A stretch of DNA of 64,000 nucleotides from Closterium sp. Naga37s-1 (lineage: Eukaryota; Streptophyta; Zygnematophyceae; Desmidiales; Closteriaceae), in contig CANJKZ010000169.1 in the NCBI GenBank assembly GCA_947471745.1, forward strand, positions 3,126,501 through 3,190,500. The letters run 5' to 3'. Positions within the stretch are counted from its first letter, which is position 1; every line of letters starts with the position of its first letter. The notes beneath the pieces are model-generated. The model was not told where the DNA came from, did not search any database, and saw nothing but the letters and a program-made list of their open reading frames with translations. The position numbers and the translations under genes were made by a program. Of this stretch, positions 45,036 through 56,600 are shown in pieces.

Positions 45036-48000
45036 TCAGCTTGAAGAGAAGATGGCAGCGAGGGCGTTTTGGATGTTCCTGTACTTGTAGCGGAACCCAA
45101 GGCTCTCTGTACGCTTGGGCAACACTCGCTGCCCGTCCAGCACCTGCAAGAAAGAAGAGAGGCGAGGAGAAAGAGAGGGGGTCAGACTTCTGAGTCAACT
45201 CACACAGCACATCAGACAACCAGAGGCTCTCCGTACACTTGGGCAGCACCCGCTGCCCGTCCAGCACCTGAAAGAAACAACGGAGGGAGGGAGAAGAGAA
45301 GACGGTAAGGTTCCTGCCCTAGAAGCACAAACCACCACTATTGCTCCTTCCCCACTGCCATGACCCCCTCTTCTAGAAGCACCCACCACCATGGCTCCCC
45401 AAGAACCACCCTTCCCCATAAACACTCATCACCCCCTCCTAGATACACCCACCACACCACCACATCCCCCACCCAGAACCAGCACTCACCGCCATGGCTC
45501 CCTCCCCTAGCAGCGTCTGCACGGCGAAGTTGGGAACGGGCAGCCACGAGGGCCGGCCGATGGCCGACCCCAGCGCCTCACAGGCTAGGAGTGTCACACC
45601 CCGCCACACCCCAGAACCAGCACTCACCACCATCGCTCCCTCCCCCAGGAGTGTCTGCACGGCAAAGTTAGGAACGGGCAGCCACGAGGGCCGGCCGATG
45701 GCAGAACCCAGCGAACTTCTAGAAGCACACCCTACCACGATTCCTCCCTTCCCGCCCTCCCCCATAAGCACTCACCACCATGGCACCCTCCCCCAGCAGT
45801 GTCTGAACAGCGAAGTTGGGGACGGGCAGCCACGAGGGCCGGCCGATGGCTCCCTCCTCTAAAAACACCTACTACCATACTGCCCACCCCCCCCAAGAGA
45901 CCATACTGCCCACCCCCCCCAAGACACTCACCACCATCGCTCCCTCTCCCAGCAGCGTCTGGACGGCGAAGTTAGGAACGGGCAGCCACGAGGGCCGGCC
46001 GATGGCAGACCCCAGCGCCTCACAGAACTGCGCCATGCGGGCTGGGCTGGGCGCGGTACCGTTCAGCACCCCTTTGAACTCCTTGTTGCGCAGGGTTTCA
46101 ATGATGAGAGCGACTAGGTCGTCCCTGTGCACCCACGACATCCTGATGGGTGGTGGGGATGAGGGGTGGGGAAAAGGGGGAGAGGGGGTGTGGGTAATAT
46201 AGGCAGTGGTGCGGGTTGGTGGAAGCAAGCCGGGCATGGTCATGAGAGCAACAAGGTCGTCCCTGTGTACCCACGACATCCTGATGGGTGGTGTGGGATG
46301 AGGGATGGGGAGGGGGGTATGGGTAATGGGTCAGTAGGCCATGGGTGGTGGACGTGGGTCGTGGGTGGTGGGTCATGGGTATTAGAGGGTTGGCCACGAC
46401 ATGACATCCTGATGTGGTTGTTGGGGGAAAGGGACACGGGAGCCGGGAAATGGTTAAGGTAACACTGGGGACGTACCATTGCTGCAGCGTATGCTTTTTG
46501 AGAACTCTAAAAAAACATAAGAAGGGGACACGGGAGCCGGGAAATGGTTAAGGTAACATTGGGGACGTACAATTGCTGCCCTGTGCCTAGCTAGCAGTCC
46601 CCCCACATAGAACTGGAAGATGGGCAGTATCTTGCCCAGCGCCCACCCCCCCTTGTCCAGCACAACAGCAGTGCAACATTCCCCAACATTCACCACACAT
46701 TGTGAGAATTCACCCACCACTGCTGCCCTGTGCCTAGCAGTCCCCCCACATAGAGCTGGAAGATGGGCAGTATCTTGCCCAGCGCCCACCCCCCCTTGCC
46801 CAGCACAACACCACCCCTTGCCCAGCACAACACCACCCCTTGTCCAGCACAACACCACCCCTTGTCCAGCACAACACCACCCCTTGCCCAGCACAACACC
46901 ACCCCTTGTCCAGCACAACACCACCCCTTGTCCAGCACAACACCACCCCTTGCCCAGCACAACACCACCCCTTGCCCAGCACAACACCACCCCTTGCCCA
47001 GCGCCCACCCCACCTTGTCCAGCACAACATTTCCCGACCCGTAACACATCATAGGATTCATTCACATACCACTGCTGTCCAGTCCCAAGCGGACCCCCTC
47101 CAAAGAGCTGGAAAATGGGCAGCATCTTGCCCAAAGCTCCCCCTCCCTTGTCCAGCACAACACCACAGCAACATTCCCCAACCCATAACACATCAAAAGG
47201 CTCTTACCACTGCTGTCCCGTGCCTAGAGGCCCCCCAGCAAAGAGCTGGAAAATAGGCAGCATCTTGCCCAAAGCTCCCCCTCCCTTGTCCAGCACAACT
47301 CCAAAGCGGATTATGGCGAGGCGAGTCGAGTCGGGAGAGACCTTCTGTGCCTCTGCCTCCCACTTGGTGCACACCTGGCGGGAGGGGGTTGGTTTGGTTA
47401 GGAGAGAAGAGGGGAAGGGCAAGTTGAGATATCAAGAGAGAACGGAAGGGAGATTACATGTGGAGAGACCTTCTGTGCCTCTGCCTCCCACTTGGTGCAC
47501 ACCTGGTGGGATGGAGGAGAGGAGGGAAGCGGGGAGAAGGGGGTTGGGGAGAAGACGGAAAGGGGGAAGAAAGAGGACGAAGAGGGTTGCTTGCTTGCAT
47601 GCAACCTGCTTGTGCGGAGATTTAATTTGCGGGACATGAACAAAACATTAGTTTCAAGAGCAACTCACCTCTGCCAGGAAATCGTTTCCAGCCGGGCTGC
47701 TCTCATCAAACGTGGCTGTCTCACTAGTTCCTGAAACACACAAGATAACAAACAAGAGAACACGAGAACACACAGAGATGCGGGCAATTTGCAGATATCT
47801 TAAAAGTAGTCTCTCGCTTCCCCACATCCAGTCACCCCAAACATCCCCCTTCTCCCAAACATCCCCCTTCTCCCAAACATCCCCCTTCTCCCAAACATCC
47901 CCCTTCTCCCAAACATCCCCCTTCTCCCAAACATCCCCCTTCTCCCAAACATCCCCCTTCTCCCAAACATCCCCCTTCTCCCAAACATCCCCCTTCTCCC

Positions 48001-51000
48001 AAACATCCCCCTTCTCCCAAACATCCCCCTTCTCCCAAACATCCCCCTTCTCCCAAACATCCCCCTTCTCCCAAACATCCCCCTTCTCCCAAACATCCCC
48101 CTTCTCCCAAACATCCCCCTTCTCCCAAACACCCCCCTTCTCCCAAACATCCCCCTTCTCCCAAACATCCCCCTTCTCCCAAACATCCCCCTTCTCCCAA
48201 ACATCCCCCTTCTCCCAAATATCCCCCTTCTCCCAAACATCCCCCTTCTCCCAAATATCCCCCTTCTCCCACGCACCAACCCATCACGCACCAGCCACGC
48301 ATCATAAAGGCAACGGCCAAGGTGTTGACCATAATAGGGCAAAGGTGTTGACCATAACAGGACAAGGCTGTTGACCATAACAGGACAAGGCTGTTGACCA
48401 TAACAGGACAAGGGTGTTGACCATAACAGGACAAGGCTGTTGACCATAACAGGACAAGGCTGTTGACCATAACAGGACAAGGCTGTTGACCATCACAGGA
48501 CAAGGGTGTTGACCATAACAGGACAAGGCTGTTGACCATAACAGGACAAGGCTGTTGACCATAACAGGACAAGGCTGTTGACCATAACAGGACAAGGGTG
48601 TTGACCATAACAGGACAAGGCTGTTGACCATAACAGGACAAGGCTGTTGACCATAACAGGACAAGGCTGTTGACCATAACAGGACAAGGCTGTGACCACA
48701 ACAGGACAAGGCTGTTGATTATAACAGAGGGGCGCTTGTCCTGTGGTAAAGACTTAATTGCACCCCACTCCCACTTCCCTACCCTTTTCCTTTCCCCTCT
48801 CACCAACCACACACCATAGAAGCCCACAGCCGAGGTGCTGACCAGAATAAAGGGGCGCTTGTCCACGTAGAGTGAGTTAATTGCGTCTATAATCTAGCAG
48901 CCGTCTCTATTGCCCCAGTTAACCCCTCTCTCCTTCCTCTCACCATAAAAACCAACCGCCGATGTGCTGACTAAAACAGAGGGGCGCTTGTCCTTTGGCA
49001 GCGAGTTAATTGCCTCTACGATCTTAGCAGTCGTGTCCACTCGGCTGGATATGATCTCAGCCTTGATCTGAATCAGAAAAACAAACAACGGGGAAAGGGG
49101 GAGGGTAGGTGGAGAGAGAGAGTACTTGAGTGAGTTAATTGCCTCGACGATATTAGCAGTCGTGTCCACTCGGCTGGAAATGATCTCAGCCTTGATCTGA
49201 AGAAGCAGAAACAGATGAAGGATAGGGGCGGGAGGGGGTAGGATGACGGGTGGGTAAGAGAGTCGATTGTCTCTATGATCTTAGCAGTCGTGTCCACTTG
49301 GCTGGAAATGATTTCAGCCTTGATCTGAAGCAGCAAGAGGAACTAAGGATGGAGGGGAAGGGAAGGAAGTGGGGGATGTTGAGGGGGAGTAGGAGTATTT
49401 TGTATTTTGTCTTTTCAATTTCCCACAATCATCAAGGGTTAAGAGCGGCACATTCCCCACATTCTCATAATGTCAACTTGCCCTGATGGCAGCTTCCCCT
49501 GAATCCCTGATGGCACCTTGCCCTGATGGCACCTTGCCCTGATGGCACCTTGTCCTGATGGCACCTTGCCCTGATGGCACCTTGCCCTGATGGCACCTTG
49601 CCCTGATGGCACCTTGCCCTGATGGCACCTTGCCCTGATGGCACCTTGCCCTGATGGCACCTTGCCCTGATGGCACCTTGCCCTGATGGCACCTTGCCCT
49701 GATGGCACCTTCCCCTGATGGCACCTAGCCCTGATGGCACCTTGCCCTGATGGCACCTTGCCCTGATGGCACCTTGCCCTGATGGCACCTTGCCCTGATG
49801 GCACCTTGCCCTGATGGCACCTTGCCCTGATGGCACCTTGCCCTGATGGGTGTGCCGGCCAGATTCACCACCGACCCACTGCCTACAAATCCCCCTTGTG
49901 GCCCATATACACCCTAGGCCTTGAGTTACAAGGCCTCTCCCACCCACCAACCCACCGCAGGGCTCCATCGAGTGCTGATGGGCGTGCCGGCCAGGTTCAC
50001 CACCGACCCACTGCCTGCCACTGCTGCTGCCTGATGGCACCAATAATCCCTCAACCTTATACACAAATCTCCCTCCCACCAACCCACCGCAGGGCTCCAT
50101 CGGGTGCTGATGGGTGTGCCAGCCAGGTTCACCACCGACCCACTGCCTGCCACTGCTGCTGCCTGATGGCCCATGTATGTACTCCCTAGACCTTATACCT
50201 AAGGCCCCCTCCCACCAACCAACCCACCGCGGGGCTCCACCAGGTGCTGATGGGTGTGCCAGCCAGGTTCACCACCGACCCACTGCCTGCCACCGCTGCT
50301 CTGATGGCGCAGGTACACCCTACACCTTATACCCCGAGACCTCTCCCTCTCCCTGCAACCCACCGCAGGGCTCCACCGGGTGCTGATGGGAGTCCCGGCC
50401 AGGTTCACCACCGACCCACTGCCTGCCACGGCTGCTGCCTGATGGCCCATGTATGCACACCCTACACCTTGTACTCCAAGCCCTCTCCCTTCCCCCTCTC
50501 ACAACCCACCGCAGGGCTCCATCGGGTGCTGATGGGTGTGCCCGCCAGATTCACAACCGACCCACTGCCCGCCACGGCTGCTGCCCAGCCCTCCGGTCCC
50601 ACCAGTTCCACTCCGTCCGTGCCTGGGATAGTGGGAAGGGTAGAGAGGAGGAGCAAGCACGGAGGGAAAAGAGGGATGAGAAGGAAGGGGGATTGGCATA
50701 GAGGAAAGGCACCAGCGAACACCTGCGAACACCTGCTTACCTCTTACTGCAACTACCTGTCTACCAACAAATACTTTCAATACCCTCAAACACTTAAACA
50801 CCTTCAAATACCTGCCCGTCCTCCTCACCTGCAAAGACCTCCTTGGCGCGATCCACTGAGCGCGTCAGAACTTTCACTTGCTCGCCCTCTGCAATAGAAA
50901 GCGGGGGGGAGGGTGGGCGATTCAAGAGGAGTGGGGAGAGTGTCCAGCGGTTGGGATGGGTTGGGATGAGAATGGAGAATGGCAGTAAGTAATGGACGAG

Positions 51001-52763
51001 TGACCTCCTTGGCCCGATCCACTGAGCACGTGAGCACTTTCACTTGCTCGCCCTCTGCCACCAGAAATGGGGGAGGGAGGGGGAAAGAGGGATGAGGGAA
51101 ACACGGAGCAAGGCATCAGTAAGCACACACTGTTCTCCAGGCTACCCATTGCGTGCATGGCCGAGAGAAAAGAGATGAGAGTGTCCACTACGATTGGGAT
51201 ATGGGACTGGTATGAATGCGAACAGCATTAATGGAACACATGTTGCAATCTGAGCTACCAAACCGTCCATGATTATCCACGTTATAAGCACCTGCAAGGA
51301 GAGCTTTAACGAGTGCAGAGCCAACGAATCCAGTGCCTCCGACCACTGCCACTGGGCCGACCTGAAGGGGCGGCCAGAAACAAAACACAACACCACCTGA
51401 AGGCCATGCAACAATCACTGAGCTTAATGGTCATGCAATGCAACAAGCACTAGCATTCATGGTTCCAGAAACATTGGAAGGTGGAGGACGGGGCAGCGGA
51501 TGCGAGAAAAATGGGCGTTCGTTGTCATAGCAAGGAGAGCACGAGGGGAAAAAACGGAAAATAATAATCATGAACGTGCACAAATTGCTCAGCTCAGCTT
51601 AATTGTGACGCCATGCATCGACCCCCACTCACCTTTGCTGCATCTGAGCCCGCAGCTTGCGCTGACACGGTCAAGCGGCGAGCATTGCAAGGCGCCAAAC
51701 CGAACGAGGCGGGCTGAGAGGAGGTGCTTGCTGGACGGGCCGCAGAAATGGGACTCTGCAAAGGAGGATGAAGGATACAGGAAACAAAACCGGGAGAAAA
51801 GGAGAGGGAGAGAGGGAAACGGCAGGGGAAAAGGTTGAGAGAGAAAATGGCCGCTGGGCGTGAAGAGGAGAGGGGTCCGTGGCTCTGTCAGAAAAGGAAG
51901 GCTGGGGAAGTGAGGATGGACGCCGGGGAAGCAGCATAGAGGGATCCGTGACTCTTCAGAGGTAGAGAGAGAACGCTTCCATGTGTCATTGAGAGGTAAA
52001 GCAGAGGCAACAATTCCATGTCGCGCTTGTGAAAGGGATGAGAACGAGGCACGAGAGAGAGAAGAGGAGGCGTCTGGACGACAGCGGGTGATGTGTGGAT
52101 GCAAGAAGGAATGCAATGTCCCTGTATAGTGACGATAGTGCGTGAAGGCAGAAATTCGGGTGAGGTTGAGGATTGGGGAGTGATAACATTGCCCATTTGT
52201 GTGCTGAAACTAATGTAAGATTGTTCATTTGTGAGTTGATATTACTGTAGGCGAGCTTATGCTGATGTTGAAGGGTCCATCGTGGAGTGACACGATGATG
52301 GAAGAATGAATGGTTTGCCAGTTAATTTTACGGCGGGAGGATGTGTGGGCGGAAAATGAATGAACAACTTCTTGCGAGGTACACATGGCGAGGGATGCGA
52401 CGAACGCGACATGCGTAGCGAGAGATGCGACGAACGCAACGACAGGCGTAACGAGAGATGATGCGACGAATGCAACGACAGGCAAGTGAGCGGGTGAGAA
52501 TCACCTAGGTGACAATGTTTCTTGATCATTCTCGGAAATATCTCGCGATAGGAGCATGAGCGGATGGGGAATTTCCCACGAAGGGTATGAACGAGCGCGT
52601 GGGTGGGGATTACCTCAGCGGAGAGAACCAAGGAACGCGAAGAACCAGTAAAGAACGCTGAACGGGACAATGACCCGCTTTCTGATCGACTACTCGCTGC
52701 GACGATTGCCGATGGCGACGACGTCACAAGGCGAGCTGCTGCCGAGGCGTGAATGGCGGCCAT
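45036..52763 (-). CDS. GC1: GC1/SulA-type epimerase family protein, plastid-targeted, 10 exons
   Basis: Minus-strand exons: 52763-52614, 51755-51633, 51361-51292, 50888-50829, 50622-50510, 49067-48944, 47730-47669, 47374-47208, 46142-45932, 45143-45036. Phases agree and the product is 395 residues. Residues 1 to about 88 form a Ser/Ala-rich plastid transit peptide. Residues from 92 carry the NAD(P)-fold glycine motif [19 protein letters not shown], then [72 protein letters not shown] and a DUF1731-type C-terminus ([20 protein letters not shown]). This is the TIGR01777 family; the Arabidopsis member GIANT CHLOROPLAST 1 is needed for normal plastid division, on the stromal face of the inner envelope. 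The enzymatic reaction is unknown. The introns contain many truncated copies of exons 4, 5, 6, 8, 9 and 10 and four minisatellites. Confidence 0.92.
45226..45285 (-). repeat. Copy of GC1 exon 10 5' part
   Basis: Repeats [15 protein letters not shown] with acceptor. An imperfect TTCTGAGTCAACTCA palindrome (45186-45205) lies between it and the real exon. Confidence 0.85.
45484..45850 (-). repeat. Three downstream copies of GC1 exon 9 3' part
   Basis: Copies at about 45485-45590, 45625-45712 and 45772-45850 repeat [20 protein letters not shown] with the GTGAGTG-type donor. The longest also covers EALGSAI. Confidence 0.9.
46240..46420 (-). repeat. Upstream copies of GC1 exon 9 5' part
   Basis: About 46235-46282 repeats the acceptor and [11 protein letters not shown] shorter remnant (ATGTCATGTCGTGG region) lies near 46397-46412. 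Confidence 0.7.
46433..46582. repeat. Tandem duplication with central palindrome (GC1 intron)
   Basis: Copies at 46433-46486 and 46527-46580 (GGGACACGGGAGCCGGGAAA start) are separated by an extended palindrome 46491-46520 with core TTTTTGAGAACTCTAAAAA. Confidence 0.9.
46565..47165 (-). repeat. Three downstream copies of GC1 exon 8 3' part
   Basis: Copies near 46580-46680, 46735-46805 and 47078-47160 repeat [19 protein letters not shown] and GPLGTGQQ in varying states. All break at the same exon-internal point, GTTGTGCTGGACAAG. Confidence 0.85.
46793..47020. repeat. 22-bp minisatellite derived from an exon 8 break point
   Basis: About nine to ten units containing CTTG(C/T)CCAGCACAACACC. On the minus strand this is GTGTTGTGCTGGACAAG, the first bases of the truncated exon 8 copies plus adjoining bases. 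Confidence 0.9.
47459..47505 (-). repeat. Upstream copy of GC1 exon 8 start
   Basis: Repeats [13 protein letters not shown] with acceptor. A weak TTGAGATATCAA palindrome lies between it and the real exon (about 47424-47435). Confidence 0.85.
47838..48268. repeat. 18-bp minisatellite in GC1 intron 6
   Basis: About 24 units of CCCCCTTCTCCCAAACAT. Long open frames on both strands (QTSPFS and its counterparts) are artefacts of the 18-bp period. Confidence 0.95.
48325..48725. repeat. 23-bp minisatellite in GC1 intron 6
   Basis: About 17 units starting CTGTTGACCATAACAG. The array runs into a fragment of exon 6 (ACAGAGGGGCGCTTGTCC, about 48722-48740), so it starts at an exon-copy break point. Confidence 0.9.
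48722..48890 (-). repeat. Two downstream copies of GC1 exon 6 3' part
   Basis: Fragments at about 48722-48752 and 48820-48890 repeat [17 protein letters not shown]. Confidence 0.85.
49125..49335 (-). repeat. Two upstream copies of GC1 exon 6 5' part
   Basis: Copies at about 49130-49198 and 49258-49328 repeat [18 protein letters not shown] with their CAG acceptors. Confidence 0.9.
49475..49852. repeat. 16-bp minisatellite at an exon 5 break point
   Basis: About 23 units of ATGGCACCTTGCCCTG. On the minus strand the array begins exactly where the outermost exon 5 copy breaks off, after ACACCCATCAG. Three reading frames through it stay open only because of the repeat. Confidence 0.95.
49850..50445 (-). 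repeat. Five downstream copies of GC1 exon 5 3' part
   Basis: Copies at about 49850-49880, 49968-50032, 50090-50165, 50230-50305 and 50370-50445 repeat [19 protein letters not shown] with the GTGGGTTG donor region. The units are roughly 125-145 bp apart, and all are highly similar to the real exon at 50510-50622. Confidence 0.95.
51000..51062 (-). repeat. Upstream copy of GC1 exon 4
   Basis: Repeats [18 protein letters not shown] with acceptor. It lacks a proper donor, and the family Arg is replaced by Cys. Confidence 0.85.
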
Positions 52764-53647
52764 TGCGGCTCGGTGGCTGCTTGCTGGTTCCGAAACTTGT
52801 GAAGGAATGAGGCGAAATGCCAAGCCTTCTCTGGTCGAGGGGGAAATAGACATTCGTGCTAGAATGGATTTGTCCGAAATCCTGTTCCCTCGTCGGGAGA
52901 AACGGCTGAGTCAGATGCTGTACGTTCGGGTTCGGTTTATATGTTACACCGCTTCAAACCGCTACTTACCTGCCTGAACATTGATGCATGAACTGGTGGA
53001 AACAAGGGAGAGGGAAATGGGCAACCTTGGGATTCCCAACACCTGAGGCTCGGAGCGTTTCGAAAGGCGAGGGAGCCATACGCTGGTTTGGAAATGAGGG
53101 GAATGTGCAGGGTATGTGTGGCATGTCGAGCCTGATTGCGAGGCCTGGAATATCTGAATTCTGTCAACCAATTGAGCTGGGCTAGCGTGGACGAACCCGT
53201 GCCAAGAGATCTCACGTAGATTTGCGTGACGGTATAGGCTGACGTGGACCACAGTGAAGGTGCGGACATTTGAAGCTTGTGTTTAACACTGATTAGTAGA
53301 TGAGAAGGCTGTAGCTTATTGATATGTTAACGAAGCAGATCTGAAAGGAGGTAATTCAGTGTACCTTCTATACCTTCACCACTTTTACGTCTTCTCTATC
53401 TTGAATGAAACGAAGGGATCTGTGTGACTGTGAGATCTGCTTCCTCTCCTCAGTGAACACAGCTCAAACTTGATAGATTCCAGTTCTTTCGCCATTCTCG
53501 GCCAGATTCGGGTTGTTCGTCACAGCAACGAAACGGCATCTGATCTGACCTGTCCAGTCCTAAGGCGTCCGCCCTAATCTCGACTGATAGGTTCCATTTC
53601 GTTGATTGCTCGACTTGCAACCCCGCCGTTGCTTTCAAGCTTCAGTC
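52764..53647. promoter_or_regulatory. Shared upstream region of GC1 and CCT2
   Basis: 884 bp between divergent starts; it must contain both promoters. A few short open frames occur without family resemblance. No clear TATA box or known element could be assigned. Confidence 0.5.
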
Positions 53648-56600
53648 ATGGCAGTCTCAGGAATGGGAGACGGTCGCATGCCCGGGGTGCGGATTCGCTT
53701 AGATTTGTCGGATTCCGTCGATCTTACGGTTCAACAGCACGCGCAGGATAGTATTTCATTACCTATGTGCTGAATCATTTTCCCGCTCGTTCTGCTTTGT
53801 TCAGGGTGATCGGCTTTTCAATGAAGCCGCGACGGAGGAGAAAGGCGAACGCGCGCGTCTGGTACGTTGCTGATTTCCTCGAATGACCAATGCAAATCGA
53901 TCCATCTAACCTTAGACTGATATATGAAAGCCGATCCGTTGTTTGGGACGATCTGCGGTCGTCGTTAAGCATTGCTGAACTCGACTTGTCGTCCTTCGTT
54001 AACTCTCATCGCATTCCCCGGTCCTCTTTTTCTCGATCCGTTTATGGAACGATTGGCCTAACCGTCGTTTCAACAGCGTTGAAGTCCACCACTTTAGCCT
54101 CTCTAGTCGTCATCCCCATCCCCCGGTCCACGTTCCTTCGACTGTCTCCTCCCCTGTCCGTGCATTCATTGGTATTTTCCGAGCCCCCTCCCACTCCCCC
54201 CTCCCCTTCCCTACCCCAGACCCCTTCGATTACTTCTGCCCTCCCTGTCCCCCTCCCCTAGTTTTTGAAAGTTTTTTTTTGGGAAGTAACAATGCATTCG
54301 TCCTCTTTTCCCCGCGATCCCATCAGTCGTTGCTTGTTACAGCTGTATCCATGTCGTATCTCGACGCCGCAACTCTCTCGGTCCTGTGCCCCGTCCCCTG
54401 TCCCCTGTTCATACCACTCCTTCTCTTCCTTCCTTCTCGTCCATCTCGTCTCCGTGTGTTCATCCGTCGTTGCTCCTTCCAATTGTGGTCATCCTAGATT
54501 TCATTAAATCGTCTCTCTGGGTTCTTCCCCCCCCTCCTCCCCCCCCCCCTCCTTCCTTCCCTCTCCTTGTTCCCTGTCCCCTTCCCCCTCGTATCTCCCC
54601 CTTATCCCGTCTGCCGTTCACTCGGTGATTCCATCAGTCGTCGTTCGTGGGTGCCATGGCCATCTCAGATCTCGTCAAGCCGACTCTCGGTCCTTTCCCC
54701 CATCCTTCCCTCCCTTTCCCCTTCCCTTCCCCCCCTCTCCCCTTCCCTTCCCCCCCTCTCCCCTTCCCTTCCCCCCCTCTCCCATTTCCCTTTCATCAGT
54801 CGTCTTTTGTGGGCGCCATGGCCATCTCGGATCTCGTCAAGTCGACTCTCGGACCCAAAGGAATGGTGAGAACTACCTAGGGATTGGCTCGACCAGGGGA
54901 ATATAGAGATGATAAAACCAGAGGAATAGATCCGATTCGACGAGGGGATTAGAGCGGCCAGGCGATTGGATTCCGTTGGGCAGGGAATAGAGCGATCGGG
55001 GAGAAAGATTTCTCTTGACAAGGGTATTTAATTGATTTGACCAGGCGGGCCGACGAACGTGGCGGATTCGGCCGGGGTATTGGAGCGAAGACTTTTGAGA
55101 CGCCACAGCAGACGAGGGTAGCGGATTCGGCCGGGGTATTAGAGCGATCCAGGGAACCAGAACAACCGAAGGGTCTGAGCAACCAGGGTATTTCGCTCGA
55201 TTTGACTTACAGGGACCCAGGGGATTAGAGCGAGTGGAGAGTGGGTCAAATCAGGAGATATGTTTTCACATGCGAAAAGAAGAATCGAATGCAGGGGCGG
55301 ATGGCCGCGTTCCTTTTGGCCAAAACGGTCATGGTTTTTGTCGGCTTACCAAGGCAGTGGTGTGTGTGTGCTGTGATGCGCTTCCAGTAGTTGGGATAGG
55401 TGTTGTGATGCCATGCGAATCATATGTGTCTGTGATGTCATTTCCAAACATTTGTTTTGAATTTCCGAGATTCTTGTCGCCTTTTTTGCACTACAGGACA
55501 AGATTCTGCAGTCCACCAGCCGTGGCGGTGGGCTGATGGTGACCAACGATGGAGCGACCATTCTCAAGGCACTACACATCGACAACCCTGCAGCCAAAGT
55601 CCTCGTTGGTCAGTGTTACAGTGTTACCACCTCATTGTTAATCCACCCTACCTTGTATTGGCTTCGCAGGCAAATTCCTTGTCTGTAAGTGTTACTGTGT
55701 TACCCAACCTGCCTTGTATTGTCACTTGGCCTACCAGCTTCTCTGGTCAGTTTCTAAGCCTGCCTCGTTGGTCAGCGCTATGGTGTTACCACAGTGCCAC
55801 TTGTGCTTCCACAATGAACGGACTTTACCCATGCGTGCTTTGAGCCAACTCAAAACACATCAGCGTTATGGTGTTACCATAGTGCCACTTGTGCTTCCAC
55901 AATGAAAGGACTTAACCCATGCGTGCTTCAGGTACTCAGCTCCCGGCTGACACCTACTATCATTTAAACCAACCTTCCATCTTACGACTGATGTTTCGTT
56001 GTGTTTTTTTGTTTTCTTATCCCGGTTATTAACATCTCCAGACATCTCCAAGGTGCAGGACGACGAGGTGGGCGACGGCACGACGTCAGTGGTGGTGCTG
56101 GCAGGGGAATTGCTGAGGGAGGCGGAGAAGCTGGTTACCGCACTGAACCGTTCTTTATCCCCTTCTATCCCCGTTATTAACATCTCCAGACATCTCCAAG
56201 GTGCAGGACGACGAGGTGGGCGACGGCACGACTTCGGTGGTGGTGCTGGCAGGGGAACTGTTGAGGGAGGCGGAGAAGCTGGTCACGGCAAGGATTCACC
56301 CCATGACCATCATTTCAGGTGGGTAGTAGGGCGAATATGATAGACGTTTCAAATGAAGTAGGGTGAGGAATGAGAGTGGAGTGGTGGGGTTGGAGGAGAA
56401 GCTGGTTATGGCAAGGATCGACCCCATGACCATCCTTTCAGGTGGGAAGAAGGGTGATGAAGTAGGGTGAGGAATGCGAGTGGAGTGGTGGTGCTGGCAG
56501 GGGAATTGCTGAGGGAGGCGGAGAAGCTGGTTACTGCGAGGATCCACCCGATGACCATCATTTCAGGTGAAGAGTAATGCAAAGTATGGAGGTGTTTGAG

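Noticed and set aside
47712-48866. Long open frames of QTSPFS, MFGRRG and [13 protein letters not shown] type repeats on both strands
   Set aside because: They follow the 18-bp and 23-bp minisatellites inside a GC1 intron; any tandem repeat without stops gives such frames.
49439-50100. Repetitive [14 protein letters not shown]-type protein frames
   Set aside because: Artefact of the 16-bp minisatellite, readable in all three frames of one strand.
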